From positions 1-64,000 of the forward strand of contig NZ_VZCB01000060.1 of NCBI RefSeq assembly GCF_009494395.1: DNA of 64,000 nt. The letters run 5' to 3'. How positions within the stretch are numbered: the stretch's first letter is position 1; every line of letters begins with the position of its first letter. The position numbers were made by a program, and so were the translations under genes. The notes under the pieces are model-generated. The model searched no databases. It saw only the letters and a program-made list of their open reading frames with translations, and was not told the DNA's origin. Source of the DNA: Segatella copri (lineage in GTDB: Bacteria; Bacteroidota; Bacteroidia; Bacteroidales; Bacteroidaceae). Positions 7,584-18,685 of the stretch are shown piece after piece.

Positions 7584-10500
7584 TTAGAAGTTAAGGTTCA
7601 GACCGAGCAGGAATGTGCGGCAACGAGGATAGATGTTGTCGTCCTTACCTGATGTTACTTCAGGGTCGATACCTTTATACTTGGTGATAGTAAATACGTT
7701 AGAGCATGAGGCGTAGATACGGCCAGAGATGCCCTTGTAGTTGCCACCCTTCAGCAGATTGTTGAAGTTATAGCCCAGTGTGATGTTGTCGCACTTCAAG
7801 AAGCTACCATTCTGAACGAAGTAGTCAGTAAGAGGATAGTTGTATGAAGTCCAGCCCAAATTTACAATATCCTTTGTGCTGTTTTTGTAATATCCCTTAG
7901 CACTACAAATTTCTTTCGTATTTATTGCACCCTCAGCGTATCCATTGTAGAGATAGTTTCCGAAGCTTGCACGGAAATTACTGCCGAGATCCCAGTTCTT
8001 GTATGCAACCTTGAAGCTGAAACCGCCTGTCCAAGGAGCCACGATATTCTTATAGAAGTATCTGTCGTTCTCGTCAATTGTACCATCGCCATTACGATCT
8101 ACGTAGCAACCCATGATTGGACGTCCGCTCTCATCGTAAACCTGCTGGTAAACCAAGAATGAGTTGGCTGGCTTTCCTACCTTATGATAGGTGATAGCCT
8201 GATCCTGACCTACCTTCATACCTGCCTCTATCATATCACGACCACCAGCAAGTTCGGTAATCTCGTTCTTGTTGTAAGCAGCGTTGACGCTCAATTCTAC
8301 AAACCAGTCCTTGGTCTGGATAGGACGACCTGTGATAGCTACCTCAAAACCCTTGTTTTCCAATGTACCTGCATTCATCAAGAGCGCATTGTCAAAGTTC
8401 TGACCTGCAGCGATGGTTGTTGTGCTGAGCAAGTCGGTTGTCTTGCGGATATAACCATCAAGGTTGATGGTGAGTCTCTGGTCGAACATACCATAGTCGA
8501 GACCTACGTTCCATGTAGTAGTCGTCTCCCAAGTCAATTCGTCATTGTATGCCAATGGACGGTAGAGTGTTCCTGGGTTGTTGGCAATACCACCGATTGG
8601 ATAGAGGAAGTGATTACTTGTACTCTTCTTATAGGTAGCGGTGTAGTACTCTTTACCTGTATCCTGCTGACCGGTCTTACCCCAACCAAGTCGGAGTTTC
8701 AAGTCGCTGATAGCATCAACATCTTTCAGGAATTTTTCGTCTTTGATACGCCATGCGAAGGCTGCTGATGGGAAGAAACCCCAACGGTGTCCGTCTGCAA
8801 AGCGGCTTGAACCATCATAACGGGCAGTGAATGTAAGGAGGTAACGATCCAACAGAGAATAGTTGGCACGTCCATACCAGCTCACGAGGTAAGTCTGTCC
8901 CTTCCAGTTGCTTGTATCGTAAGACTTCACGGTTCCTGCAAGAGCTTCGCCCTTGTCGTTCTTACCTTCGTAGGTAGATGGATACATAGACTTGCTCCAC
9001 TGGTCTCCCCAATATTTCATGTGGCTATACTCATAACCAGCCATGATGTCGAAGTGGTTAGCCTTGTTGAAGTCCTTGGTGTACTGAGCATAGGCAGTAG
9101 CTACAACGTTATACTTCTTCTCCTTATTTTCGCTGTTGCCACCATAGTAGAATCCGTATGTAGATTGTGGATTGTTGGTGTTGTACTCTCCACCAGTGCT
9201 ATATTCTCCAGCTATGTTGGCGTGAAGATGAAGGTCTTCGAAACCATGTATCTTATAGTCTGCCTCTACATTACCCAAGAGAATATGCGCACTCTTGTAG
9301 AAATCGTAGTTTTCAACTTTTTCTACAGGGTTTGTTGGAGCATCGTCGTTGCGGTTATATGGGAATGTAGGGTCGTATGAAGTAGTAGGTAATGCCCACT
9401 GCCAATAGCCACCCCAGTTCTTGAATGTTTCGTCACTGCTCTTTACTGGGCGGGTAGGATCCATGTTGATAGCTGCACCTACTGCATCCTGTCCACCTGG
9501 ATTTGTTTTTGAGTAAGAATACTTACCGTTGACATTAATGTTAAGGTGCTTGTCGAACAATGATGGATTGATGTTGAAACCGGCAGTAACACGCTTATAG
9601 TCAGAACCCTTCAGAATACCTTCCTGACCAGTGTAACCAACGCTGACACGATAAGGCATAGACCAAGAATTCTTACTGATTCCACCTGTCAAGCTGACAT
9701 TATGCTCATGGCTGACAGCTGCACGGTAAATCTCGTCCTGCCAGTCGGTATCGTATGTGCCGGCAGAATAATCTGGAGTTCCATCTGCGTTGAACTTCTT
9801 CCAGCCTAAACCTTTGTAGGCAGAAGAATCTTCACCATAATAGTTCTTGATGAAGTCTGTATATTCAGAAGCATTCATCACATCCATCTTCTTGGCAACA
9901 GTACTTACCGAAAGTGTACCATTGTAAGAAACCTGTGGCTTCTGGCCGCTGCGACCCTTCTTGGTTGTAATGATGATGACACCATTGGAACCGCGTGAAC
10001 CGTAGATGGCAGTTGCTGAAGCATCCTTCAATACGGTAAAGCTCTCGATATCATTAGGGTTGACAAGAGACAGAGGGTTGTTTACACCCTTTGTGCTGTT
10101 GTTATCCATAGGCATACCATCGATAACAATCAATGGGTTGTTGCTCGCAGTAAGAGAAGCACCACCACGGATACGAATCTGTGCACCATCACCAGGAGCA
10201 CCCGTTGATGAGTTGACATTTACACCAGCAATTTTACCCTGGATCATATCCTGTGCAGAAGTAATGATACCATGGTTTTTCTCATCAGGCTTGATCGCAG
10301 TAACAGAACCTGTCAAGTCGTTCTTTTTTGCTACACCATAACCGATGACTACGACTTCGTTCAAAGACTTAGAGTCATCCTGCAAGGTGATGTTCATGTT
10401 GTTGGCAGCCTTCACTGTCTGTGGAGTCAATCCCAGATAAGTGAAAGTAATGTTAGAACCTGGAGCTGCGTCAACAGAGAAGTTACCATCCATGTCGGTA

Positions 10501-10676
10501 ATACCTACTGCCTTACCGTTCACTGTAATGGTAGCACCCATGATTGGCTCACCGGAAGCATCCTTCACGTGTCCCTTAATCGCATTAGTCTGCGCAAAGG
10601 AACTTGCTGTCAGAAGCAGACCACTTGCGAGGGTCAATGCTCTGAGAGGCAATTTAAATTTTACCTGCTTCATCAT
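7584..10676 (-). CDS. susC: SusC-like TonB-dependent outer-membrane oligosaccharide transporter
   Basis: A 1030-residue SusC/RagA-family receptor. After the signal peptide (LLLTASSFAQ) comes a carboxypeptidase-like domain (IKGHVKDASGEPIMGATITV), then the TonB-box region SLNEVVVIGYGVAKKNDLTG. The plug has MIQGKIAGVNV, IRIRGGASL and DASATAIYGSRGSNGVIIIT. The rest is a long beta-barrel ending in the aromatic LLGLNLNF. It imports maltooligosaccharides using TonB energy with SusD as lid. It is the first gene of the leftward operon. A -7 box lies about 150 nt upstream, with a LacI-type operator half a turn of a few dozen bases further up. MM at the start leaves a one-codon start ambiguity. Confidence 0.94.
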   Translation of the reverse strand: MMKQVKFKLPLRALTLASGLLLTASSFAQTNAIKGHVKDASGEPIMGATITVNGKAVGITDMDGNFSVDAAPGSNITFTYLGLTPQTVKAANNMNITLQDDSKSLNEVVVIGYGVAKKNDLTGSVTAIKPDEKNHGIITSAQDMIQGKIAGVNVNSSTGAPGDGAQIRIRGGASLTASNNPLIVIDGMPMDNNSTKGVNNPLSLVNPNDIESFTVLKDASATAIYGSRGSNGVIIITTKKGRSGQKPQVSYNGTLSVSTVAKKMDVMNASEYTDFIKNYYGEDSSAYKGLGWKKFNADGTPDYSAGTYDTDWQDEIYRAAVSHEHNVSLTGGISKNSWSMPYRVSVGYTGQEGILKGSDYKRVTAGFNINPSLFDKHLNINVNGKYSYSKTNPGGQDAVGAAINMDPTRPVKSSDETFKNWGGYWQWALPTTSYDPTFPYNRNDDAPTNPVEKVENYDFYKSAHILLGNVEADYKIHGFEDLHLHANIAGEYSTGGEYNTNNPQSTYGFYYGGNSENKEKKYNVVATAYAQYTKDFNKANHFDIMAGYEYSHMKYWGDQWSKSMYPSTYEGKNDKGEALAGTVKSYDTSNWKGQTYLVSWYGRANYSLLDRYLLTFTARYDGSSRFADGHRWGFFPSAAFAWRIKDEKFLKDVDAISDLKLRLGWGKTGQQDTGKEYYTATYKKSTSNHFLYPIGGIANNPGTLYRPLAYNDELTWETTTTWNVGLDYGMFDQRLTINLDGYIRKTTDLLSTTTIAAGQNFDNALLMNAGTLENKGFEVAITGRPIQTKDWFVELSVNAAYNKNEITELAGGRDMIEAGMKVGQDQAITYHKVGKPANSFLVYQQVYDESGRPIMGCYVDRNGDGTIDENDRYFYKNIVAPWTGGFSFKVAYKNWDLGSNFRASFGNYLYNGYAEGAINTKEICSAKGYYKNSTKDIVNLGWTSYNYPLTDYFVQNGSFLKCDNITLGYNFNNLLKGGNYKGISGRIYASCSNVFTITKYKGIDPEVTSGKDDNIYPRCRTFLLGLNLNF

Positions 10677-10828
10677 TTTGTCTGATTTTTAAGTTTATGT
10701 TTATATTTATTGTTTATTCTTTATGAATATTCTGCTTGTTTTGTGATGAATATCACGTTTTTAGTCTCTGGCCTCGTTTTATATATAAAAATAGGTCGAA
10801 GAGTTGCGCTGTTTATTCTTTCTGGGTG

Positions 10829-10836
10829 CAAAATTA
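10829..10836 (-). promoter_or_regulatory. -7 box of the starch susC operon
   Basis: On the minus strand TAATTTTG fits TAnnTTTG. It lies 54 nt downstream of the palindrome at 10891-10904 and leaves a leader of roughly 150 nt before susC. Confidence 0.65.
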
Positions 10837-10890
10837 AGGTCTTTTTCAATACGATGTACTATTTTTTAGTTAATTCCGTTATTTCTTATG

Positions 10891-10904
10891 CGCAATCGTT
10901 TGCA
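10891..10904. promoter_or_regulatory. LacI-type operator upstream of susC
   Basis: CGCAATCGTTTGCA matches TGCAAACGTTTGCA at 12 of 14 positions. It lies in the divergent region between susC and the lacI-family gene, 54 nt before the susC -7 box, the same distance as at the GH77 and GH97 genes. It also lies about 55 nt before the regulator's own -7 box at 10960. Confidence 0.75.
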
Positions 10905-10959
10905 TTCCTTTTGCTTGATTTAAATCAATGAAAATGATGCAACTTAACGGATATTTGTC

Positions 10960-10967
10960 TAATTTTG
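10960..10967 (+). promoter_or_regulatory. -7 box of the LacI-family regulator gene
   Basis: TAATTTTG lies 20 nt before the chosen ATG and gives a very short leader. AGGAAAG at about 10975-10981 may serve as a ribosome-binding site. Confidence 0.6.
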
Positions 10968-10986
10968 CAGCGTGAGGAAAGATATC

Positions 10987-12012
10987 ATGAACGAGAATAA
11001 TATTATTACAATGAAAGATATAGCTCGCGACCTGGGGGTAAGTATCGCCACGGTGAGCAGAGCTTTGAAGGACAGCCCTAGAATCAGTGCTGCTCAGAAG
11101 GAGCGTATACAGGCGTATGCGCGGGAACATAATTTCTATCCCAACGTCATCGGAGAGGCTTTGCGACATAGCAAGGTGCAGCCGATGAAGGTGATAGGAG
11201 TTATCATTCCGGAGTTGGTACATTATTATTTTATGTCCGTTCTTTCGGGTATTGAGGAGGAAGCGAGAGCCAGAGGCTATCGTGTGATGGTGGCACAGAG
11301 CAGGGAAAGATATGACCGTGAGGTTGCCATCTGCGATGACTTCTATAAGAATAAGGTGTGCGGCATCATCGTTTCGCAGGCAAAGGACACCAAGCAGTAT
11401 GCTCACTTCGAGAAGTTGATGAACAATGGCGTGCCGCTGGTCTTCTATGATAGAATATGTACGGGCGTCAACTGCTCCAGAGTGGTGGTGGATGACTACA
11501 TGGGCGCCTTCACCGCAGTGACTCATCTCATTGATACGGGCTGTAAGAAGATTGCCTTCTATGGTTCGCCGATGAATATGGAGATTTCCAAGAACCGGTA
11601 TAATGGTTATCATGATGCCCTCGTGAAGCATGGATTGACGGAAAATCCAAATTGGGTGAAGGTTTGCGACAACCGTGCGCAGGCTGAGGCTATCACACCG
11701 GAAATCCTGGAGCAGGATGATGTTCCTGATGCTTTCTTTGCCATCAACGATGATACCGCAATCGGCATCCTCTATACCGCTAAGCGTATGGGATTCTGTG
11801 TGCCGGATGATATCAGCATCTGTGGCTTTACCAATGGTGACCGTGCCAAGGCGAGTGATCCGATGCTTACCACTGTGGAACAGAGAGGTGTGGCTGTAGG
11901 AGAAGAAGCGGCAAATATCCTTATCGGGCAGGTGGAAGGCTCCATCCCGAAAGATGATGTAGAGAAAAGGGTTGTGAGAACCCGACTCGTGGTAAGAGGA
12001 ACTACCAGATAA
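10987..12012 (+). CDS. LacI-family transcriptional regulator of the starch locus
   Basis: A 341-residue LacI/GalR protein. The N-terminal helix-turn-helix is clear (MKDIARDLGVSIATVSRALK) and is followed by the hinge region. A periplasmic-binding-type sugar domain starts around VIGVIIPELVHYYF and includes VPLVFYDRICTG, PDAFFAINDDTAIGIL and ISICGFTNGD. ATG 10987 is chosen over an upstream GTG at 10972 because AGGAAAG lies just before it. It leads an operon with the MFS transporter (19-nt gap). Palindromes near three promoters of this locus are its probable sites. Their place upstream of the -7 boxes suggests activation, which is inference. It stands where Bacteroides uses SusR. Confidence 0.92.
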   Translation: MNENNIITMKDIARDLGVSIATVSRALKDSPRISAAQKERIQAYAREHNFYPNVIGEALRHSKVQPMKVIGVIIPELVHYYFMSVLSGIEEEARARGYRVMVAQSRERYDREVAICDDFYKNKVCGIIVSQAKDTKQYAHFEKLMNNGVPLVFYDRICTGVNCSRVVVDDYMGAFTAVTHLIDTGCKKIAFYGSPMNMEISKNRYNGYHDALVKHGLTENPNWVKVCDNRAQAEAITPEILEQDDVPDAFFAINDDTAIGILYTAKRMGFCVPDDISICGFTNGDRAKASDPMLTTVEQRGVAVGEEAANILIGQVEGSIPKDDVEKRVVRTRLVVRGTTR

Positions 12013-12031
12013 AAATTCAAAGTATAACAAT

Positions 12032-13393
12032 ATGACACAAAAACCTGATTTAAGTTTCTGGAAGCTCTGGAATTTGAGTTTCGGATTCTTCGGGGTACAG
12101 ATTGCCTACGCCCTTCAGAGCGCCAATATCTCCCGAATCTTTGCAACGTTGGGTGCTGACCCACACAACTTGAGTTATTTCTGGATTCTCCCTCCATTGA
12201 TGGGAATCCTGGTACAGCCTATCGTAGGAACACTGAGCGATAAGACCTGGTGCCGATTCGGTCGCCGCATCCCTTATCTCTTCGTGGGAGCCACGATAGC
12301 CGTCCTCGTGATGTGCCTGCTGCCGAATGCCGGTTCGCTGGGCTTGACCGTGAGTGGAGCGATGCTCTTCGGACTGATTGCCCTGATGTTCCTGGATACG
12401 AGTATCAATATGGCGATGCAGCCATTCAAAATGCTGGTGGGCGACATGGTGAACGAGAAGCAGAAGGCAAAGGCTTATTCTATCCAGAGTTTCCTCTGCA
12501 ATGCCGGCTCTGTGGCTGGATATATCTTCCCATTCCTCTTTACCTTCCTGGGAATCAAGAATGTAGCTGAACAGGGCGTAGTGCCGGATTCTGTTATCTG
12601 GTCGTTCTATGTGGGTGCTGCCATCCTCATTCTCTGCGTCATCTATACAACGATGAAGGTGAAAGAGTGGAATCCTCAGCAGTATGCGGAATATAATGAA
12701 GTGAAGAGTGAAGAGGGAAGAGTGAAGAATTCTAATGCTGAGGCTCCTGAAGACAAGGCTAACTGGATTACTTTGCTGTGCAATGCTCCATCTACCTTCT
12801 GGAAGGTGGGACTGGTTCAGTTCTTCTGTTGGGCTGGTTTCCTTTATCTCTGGAACTATTCTACCGGTGCCATCGCCGAGACAGTTTGGAATACTACCGA
12901 TCCTAAATCGGCTGAGTTCCAGGAGGCTGGTAACTGGGTAGGTATTCTCTTCGCTGTTCAGGCAGTAGGTAGTGTGCTTTGGGCTGTGGTTCTTCCTCAG
13001 TTCAAGAATACCAAGATGGCTTATAGTGTGAGCTTGATTATAGGTGGTGTGGGCTTTGCTCTCATTCCGTTCCTTCACGACCAGTACTTGCAGTTTATCT
13101 CATTCCTGATGATTGGTGCCGGTTGGGCAGCCATGCTGGCAATGCCTTTCACCTTCGTTACCAATGCCTTGCAGGGCTATGGTCACATGGGTGCTTATCT
13201 GGGCTTGTTCAATGGAACCATCTGTATTCCTCAGATTGTAGCAGCCATCTGTGGTGGTGGCGTCTTGAGTCTGGTAGGTTCTCATCAGAGCGATATGATG
13301 ATTGTGGCTGGTATTTTGCTTATCTGTGGAGCTTTATCGGTTAGTATCATCAAGGACCATCAGAAAGAGAATGCAAAAGAGTTAAAGAAATAG
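12032..13393 (+). CDS. MFS/GPH-type sugar transporter (probable maltose or maltodextrin uptake)
   Basis: A 453-residue integral inner-membrane protein with about 12 hydrophobic segments. The family start is seen in FWKLWNLSFGFFGVQIAYAL and the loop motif in GTLSDKTWCRFGRRIPYLF, as in the sucrose/maltose symporters related to SLC45. It would move maltose-type sugars from periplasm to cytoplasm for the GH77 enzyme. It follows the lacI gene by 19 nt. The central cytoplasmic loop holds a low-complexity stretch (12700-12732) made of repeated AGTGAAGAG-like words. The substrate is inferred from context. Confidence 0.88.
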   Translation: MTQKPDLSFWKLWNLSFGFFGVQIAYALQSANISRIFATLGADPHNLSYFWILPPLMGILVQPIVGTLSDKTWCRFGRRIPYLFVGATIAVLVMCLLPNAGSLGLTVSGAMLFGLIALMFLDTSINMAMQPFKMLVGDMVNEKQKAKAYSIQSFLCNAGSVAGYIFPFLFTFLGIKNVAEQGVVPDSVIWSFYVGAAILILCVIYTTMKVKEWNPQQYAEYNEVKSEEGRVKNSNAEAPEDKANWITLLCNAPSTFWKVGLVQFFCWAGFLYLWNYSTGAIAETVWNTTDPKSAEFQEAGNWVGILFAVQAVGSVLWAVVLPQFKNTKMAYSVSLIIGGVGFALIPFLHDQYLQFISFLMIGAGWAAMLAMPFTFVTNALQGYGHMGAYLGLFNGTICIPQIVAAICGGGVLSLVGSHQSDMMIVAGILLICGALSVSIIKDHQKENAKELKK

Positions 13394-13410
13394 GTGTGAA
13401 ACCGAAACCA

Positions 13411-13426
13411 ATGCAAACGTTTGCAT
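13411..13426. promoter_or_regulatory. LacI-type operator upstream of the GH77 gene
   Basis: ATGCAAACGTTTGCAT is a perfect 16-bp palindrome located just after the MFS stop codon. The 14-bp core ends 55 nt before the -7 box at 13481. Confidence 0.85.
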
Positions 13427-13480
13427 CGTTTTTTGGGTTCTTTTGTGCAAATGAAAGTTGAATATGACGGATATTTTTCT

Positions 13481-13488
13481 TAATTTCG
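13481..13488 (+). promoter_or_regulatory. -7 box of the GH77 gene
   Basis: TAATTTCG is a one-base variant of TAnnTTTG, followed by the GCACCG context typical of initiation regions, 38 nt before the ATG. Confidence 0.55.
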
Positions 13489-13525
13489 CACCGTAAATAA
13501 TAACAAAATAACCTTTTTGGGTCTT

Positions 13526-16201
13526 ATGATTATACATTTTCATATTTCGTATAAGACAATGTTCGGCGAGCAGATTGTCGTCAACATTCAGAAAGATAAT
13601 GAGGAAGTGAAGTTTCCTTTGACCACGCTCGATGGTGAGCGCTGGTCGTATGATTGGTGTGTAGAACCTACTCAGCAGGCTTACACCTATTATTATAGTG
13701 TAGTACGTGAGGGCGTTGTGCTGAAGACTGAATGGCTTCTGGTGAAGCATCGCCTGGATATGACAGCGAAGAAGGCAGCGGAATATACGCTCTACGATCA
13801 CTGGAAGGTGATACCTCAGGATTCCTACTTGTATAGTAGTGCCTTTACTGACTGCATCAACCACCAGGCTCCTCAGGAGATGAAGCCATGCAACTATGCT
13901 AAGACAGTCCGTATCATCGTTCGTGCTCCTCAGTTGCGTGATGGTGAGAGTCTCGGATTGTTGGGCGCAGGTCAGGTATTGGGTAACTGGAAGCTTCAGA
14001 ACGTGGTACCAATGACTCAGCATATCTATAATGAATGGGCGGTAGATTTGGATGCTACCCAGTTGCAGAGTTCTCATTTGGAACTGAAGTTTGTGGCTGT
14101 TGATAAGAAGAAGTCACAGGTTCTTTGGGAGACAGGAATGAACCGTACCATAGACTTGCCGGAGATGGAGGCAGGAGAAGTCGTAGTCTATGATTTAGAC
14201 CAGGCATTCTTCGCCCTTTACAACCGCAAGCTTGCCGGAACGCAGGTGCCAGTATTCTCCTTGCGCAGCGAGAAGAGTGCCGGAGTGGGCGATTTCGGTG
14301 ATCTCAAGACCATGATTGATCTCGTGGCATCTACCGGTCAGAAAGTTCTTCAACTTCTGCCAATCAATGATACCACCATCACCCATACCTGGACGGACAG
14401 TTATCCATATAGCTGCATCAGCGTCTTCGCCATCCATCCGATGTATGCCGATCTTCATGCACTTCCAGAGTTGAAGGATGCCAAGGCTCGTGCTGCGGCA
14501 GAGAAGAAACGTGAACAGCTGAACAGCTTGTCCCAGATAGATTATGAACAGGTAAATGATTTCAAGATCAATTACTTGCACCAGATATTCGAACAGGAAG
14601 GTAAAAAGATAATGTCGGGAGCCGATTTCAAGGCTTTCATTCTGGAAACACAACAGTGGCTCGTGCCTTACGCACAGTATTCTTACCTGCGCGACAAGAA
14701 TGGTACTGCCGACTTCACTCAGTGGCCAGACCATAATGTCTGGGATGAGGCTGAGCGCAAGGATTTGACCAACCCTGAAACCGAGGCGTACAAGAACGTG
14801 GAGTTCTTCTACTTCGTGCAGTTCATTCTGAACAAGCAGATGCAGGAGGCACACGAGCATGCCAAGGCTAAGGGGGTCATCCTGAAGGGTGATATTCCTA
14901 TCGGTGTGCATCGTCACAGTTGTGATGTCTGGATGGAGCCTAAGTACTTCAACCTGAACGGTCAGGCAGGTGCTCCACCTGATGACTTCTCTGTGAACGG
15001 TCAGAACTGGGGATTCCCTACTTACAACTGGGATGAGATGTTGAAGGACGGTTGCCAATGGTGGACCCGCAGATTCCAGAATATGTCTAAGTACTTTGAT
15101 GCTTACCGCATTGACCACGTGCTGGGCTTCTTCCGTATTTGGGAAATTCCAGTAGATAGCGTACATGGTTTGCTCGGACAGTTTGCTCCAGCCATCGGCA
15201 TGACCCGTGAGGAGATTCAGAGCTATGGCTTGAACTTCCAGGAGGATCGCTTCACCCGTCCGTTCATCACCGACTGGGTATTGGACCGCATGTTCCATGA
15301 GCGTGCTGACGAGGTGAAGGAGAAGTATCTCGACCGCATCGACGATGAGCGTTATCAGATGAAGCCAGAGGTAGATAGCCAGCGCAAGGTAGAAGCTCTC
15401 TTCGCTGATGTAACAGATGAGAAGGAAATCTGGTTGCGTGATGGCTTGTATGCCCTGATCAGCGATGTACTCTTTGTACGTGACCGCAAGAATCCGGAGC
15501 TTTTCCATCCACGTATCTCTGCACAGCTCGACTTCATCTACGAGTCGCTCTATGATAGTGATAAGGTTGTGTTCAACCGTCTTTACAATGACTACTTCTA
15601 CCGCCGCCACAACCAGTTCTGGTATGGCGAAGCAATGAAGAAGTTGCCTAAGTTGATTCAGGCTACCCGCATGCTGGTTTGTGCCGAAGACCTCGGTATG
15701 GTACCAGATTGCGTGCCATGGGTAATGAACGAGTTGAAGATATTGAGTCTGGAGCTCCAGAGCATGCCAAAGGATCCAACGGTTAAGTTTGGTCATCTGA
15801 GCCGCAACCCATACCGCTCAGTCTGCACTATCTCAAGTCATGATATGCCAACCTTGCGTATGTGGTGGGATGAGAACATCTCCCGTACCCAGGAGTATTA
15901 CAACACGATGCTCTATCGTGAAGGACCAGCTCCTCATCCGCTCCCAGGTTGGTTGGCAAGAGATATCATTGCCCGCCACTTGACTTCTCCATCCATGCTC
16001 TGTGTATTGAGCGTTCAGGATTGGCTCGCCATCGATGAGAGACTCCGTCTGCCGGATGCTGATGCCGAGCGTATCAACATTCCTGCCAATCCAAAGCACT
16101 ACTGGCGCTATCGCATGCACCTCAGTCTGGAGGAATTGGCTGCCAGCAAGGAGTTTATGGAGAACATCACCGAGCTGATAGCTCAAGGTGGAAGAATCTA
16201 A
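13526..16201 (+). CDS. malQ: 4-alpha-glucanotransferase (amylomaltase), GH77
   Basis: An 891-residue cytoplasmic enzyme without a signal peptide. Two N-terminal starch-binding-type (CBM20-like) domains are visible: the start MIIHFHISYKTMFGEQIVV, and a second near VRIIVRAPQLRDGESLGLLG with VLGNWKLQN. The GH77 barrel follows, with the nucleophile in DAYRIDHVLGFFRIWEIP, the acid/base in VCAEDLGMVPDCVP and the third carboxylate in SSHDMPTLRMWWDE. It transfers glucan chains between maltooligosaccharides and frees glucose. The start at ATG 13526 is preferred to a TTG nine bases earlier. It has its own operator and promoter and a terminator at 16286-16319. Confidence 0.93.
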   Translation: MIIHFHISYKTMFGEQIVVNIQKDNEEVKFPLTTLDGERWSYDWCVEPTQQAYTYYYSVVREGVVLKTEWLLVKHRLDMTAKKAAEYTLYDHWKVIPQDSYLYSSAFTDCINHQAPQEMKPCNYAKTVRIIVRAPQLRDGESLGLLGAGQVLGNWKLQNVVPMTQHIYNEWAVDLDATQLQSSHLELKFVAVDKKKSQVLWETGMNRTIDLPEMEAGEVVVYDLDQAFFALYNRKLAGTQVPVFSLRSEKSAGVGDFGDLKTMIDLVASTGQKVLQLLPINDTTITHTWTDSYPYSCISVFAIHPMYADLHALPELKDAKARAAAEKKREQLNSLSQIDYEQVNDFKINYLHQIFEQEGKKIMSGADFKAFILETQQWLVPYAQYSYLRDKNGTADFTQWPDHNVWDEAERKDLTNPETEAYKNVEFFYFVQFILNKQMQEAHEHAKAKGVILKGDIPIGVHRHSCDVWMEPKYFNLNGQAGAPPDDFSVNGQNWGFPTYNWDEMLKDGCQWWTRRFQNMSKYFDAYRIDHVLGFFRIWEIPVDSVHGLLGQFAPAIGMTREEIQSYGLNFQEDRFTRPFITDWVLDRMFHERADEVKEKYLDRIDDERYQMKPEVDSQRKVEALFADVTDEKEIWLRDGLYALISDVLFVRDRKNPELFHPRISAQLDFIYESLYDSDKVVFNRLYNDYFYRRHNQFWYGEAMKKLPKLIQATRMLVCAEDLGMVPDCVPWVMNELKILSLELQSMPKDPTVKFGHLSRNPYRSVCTISSHDMPTLRMWWDENISRTQEYYNTMLYREGPAPHPLPGWLARDIIARHLTSPSMLCVLSVQDWLAIDERLRLPDADAERINIPANPKHYWRYRMHLSLEELAASKEFMENITELIAQGGRI

Positions 16202-16257
16202 GGTTTTGTAAAAACAATAGCAAAAGCGAATGCAAAAGCAATAGAGGATGCAAGTGC

Positions 16258-16273
16258 GTGCAAACGTTTGCAC
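16258..16273. promoter_or_regulatory. LacI-type operator upstream of the GH97 gene
   Basis: GTGCAAACGTTTGCAC is a perfect 16-bp palindrome with the same core as at 13412. The core ends 55 nt before the -7 box at 16328, and the terminator of the preceding gene is folded in between. Confidence 0.85.
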
Positions 16274-16285
16274 CTTGATATACAG

Positions 16286-16319
16286 AAAAATACCCTCCCA
16301 ATTTGTGGAGGGTATTTTT
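16286..16319 (+). terminator. Terminator of the GH77 gene
   Basis: AAAAATACCCTCC pairs perfectly with GGAGGGTATTTTT around an 8-nt loop. It lies between the operator and the promoter of the next gene. Confidence 0.9.
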
Positions 16320-16327
16320 GTTTTTTG

Positions 16328-16335
16328 TATCTTTG
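16328..16335 (+). promoter_or_regulatory. -7 box of the GH97 gene
   Basis: TATCTTTG followed by CACTG fits TAnnTTTG exactly. The leader to the ATG is about 75 nt. Confidence 0.7.
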
Positions 16336-16408
16336 CACTGTCTTAAGAATAAACTGATTATGATGAAGACGAACTAACAAGAATTCAAAAAACAAGAATA
16401 AGCAATAA

Positions 16409-18553
<2,145 letters not shown>

Positions 18554-18565
18554 GTCTATAATTTC

Positions 18566-18603
18566 CGTATTTCCGTCCAACTGTCGGGTTGGACGGAAAT
18601 ACG
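18566..18603 (+). terminator. Strong hairpin after the GH97 gene
   Basis: CGTATTTCCGTCCAAC pairs perfectly with GTTGGACGGAAATACG around a 6-nt loop. No T-run follows, so it may be a processing or stability element rather than a full terminator. A weak -7-like TACGTTTT near 18640 could restart transcription for the pullulanase gene. Confidence 0.6.
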
Positions 18604-18685
18604 CTAAAAATGAGTGTAGATAATCTGGGACACTTATTCTACGTTTTGCTCACGTTAATGTCCTGTATAATAGCAACTTAACAGT

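Noticed and set aside
10879..12030. Minus-strand frame of 383 codons opposite the lacI-family gene
   Set aside because: Shadow of a clearly recognisable regulator gene.
16201..16260. GCAAAAGC/GATGCAA words before the GH97 operator as another 22-bp array
   Set aside because: The spacing is irregular (about 18-24 nt) and no palindrome recurs.
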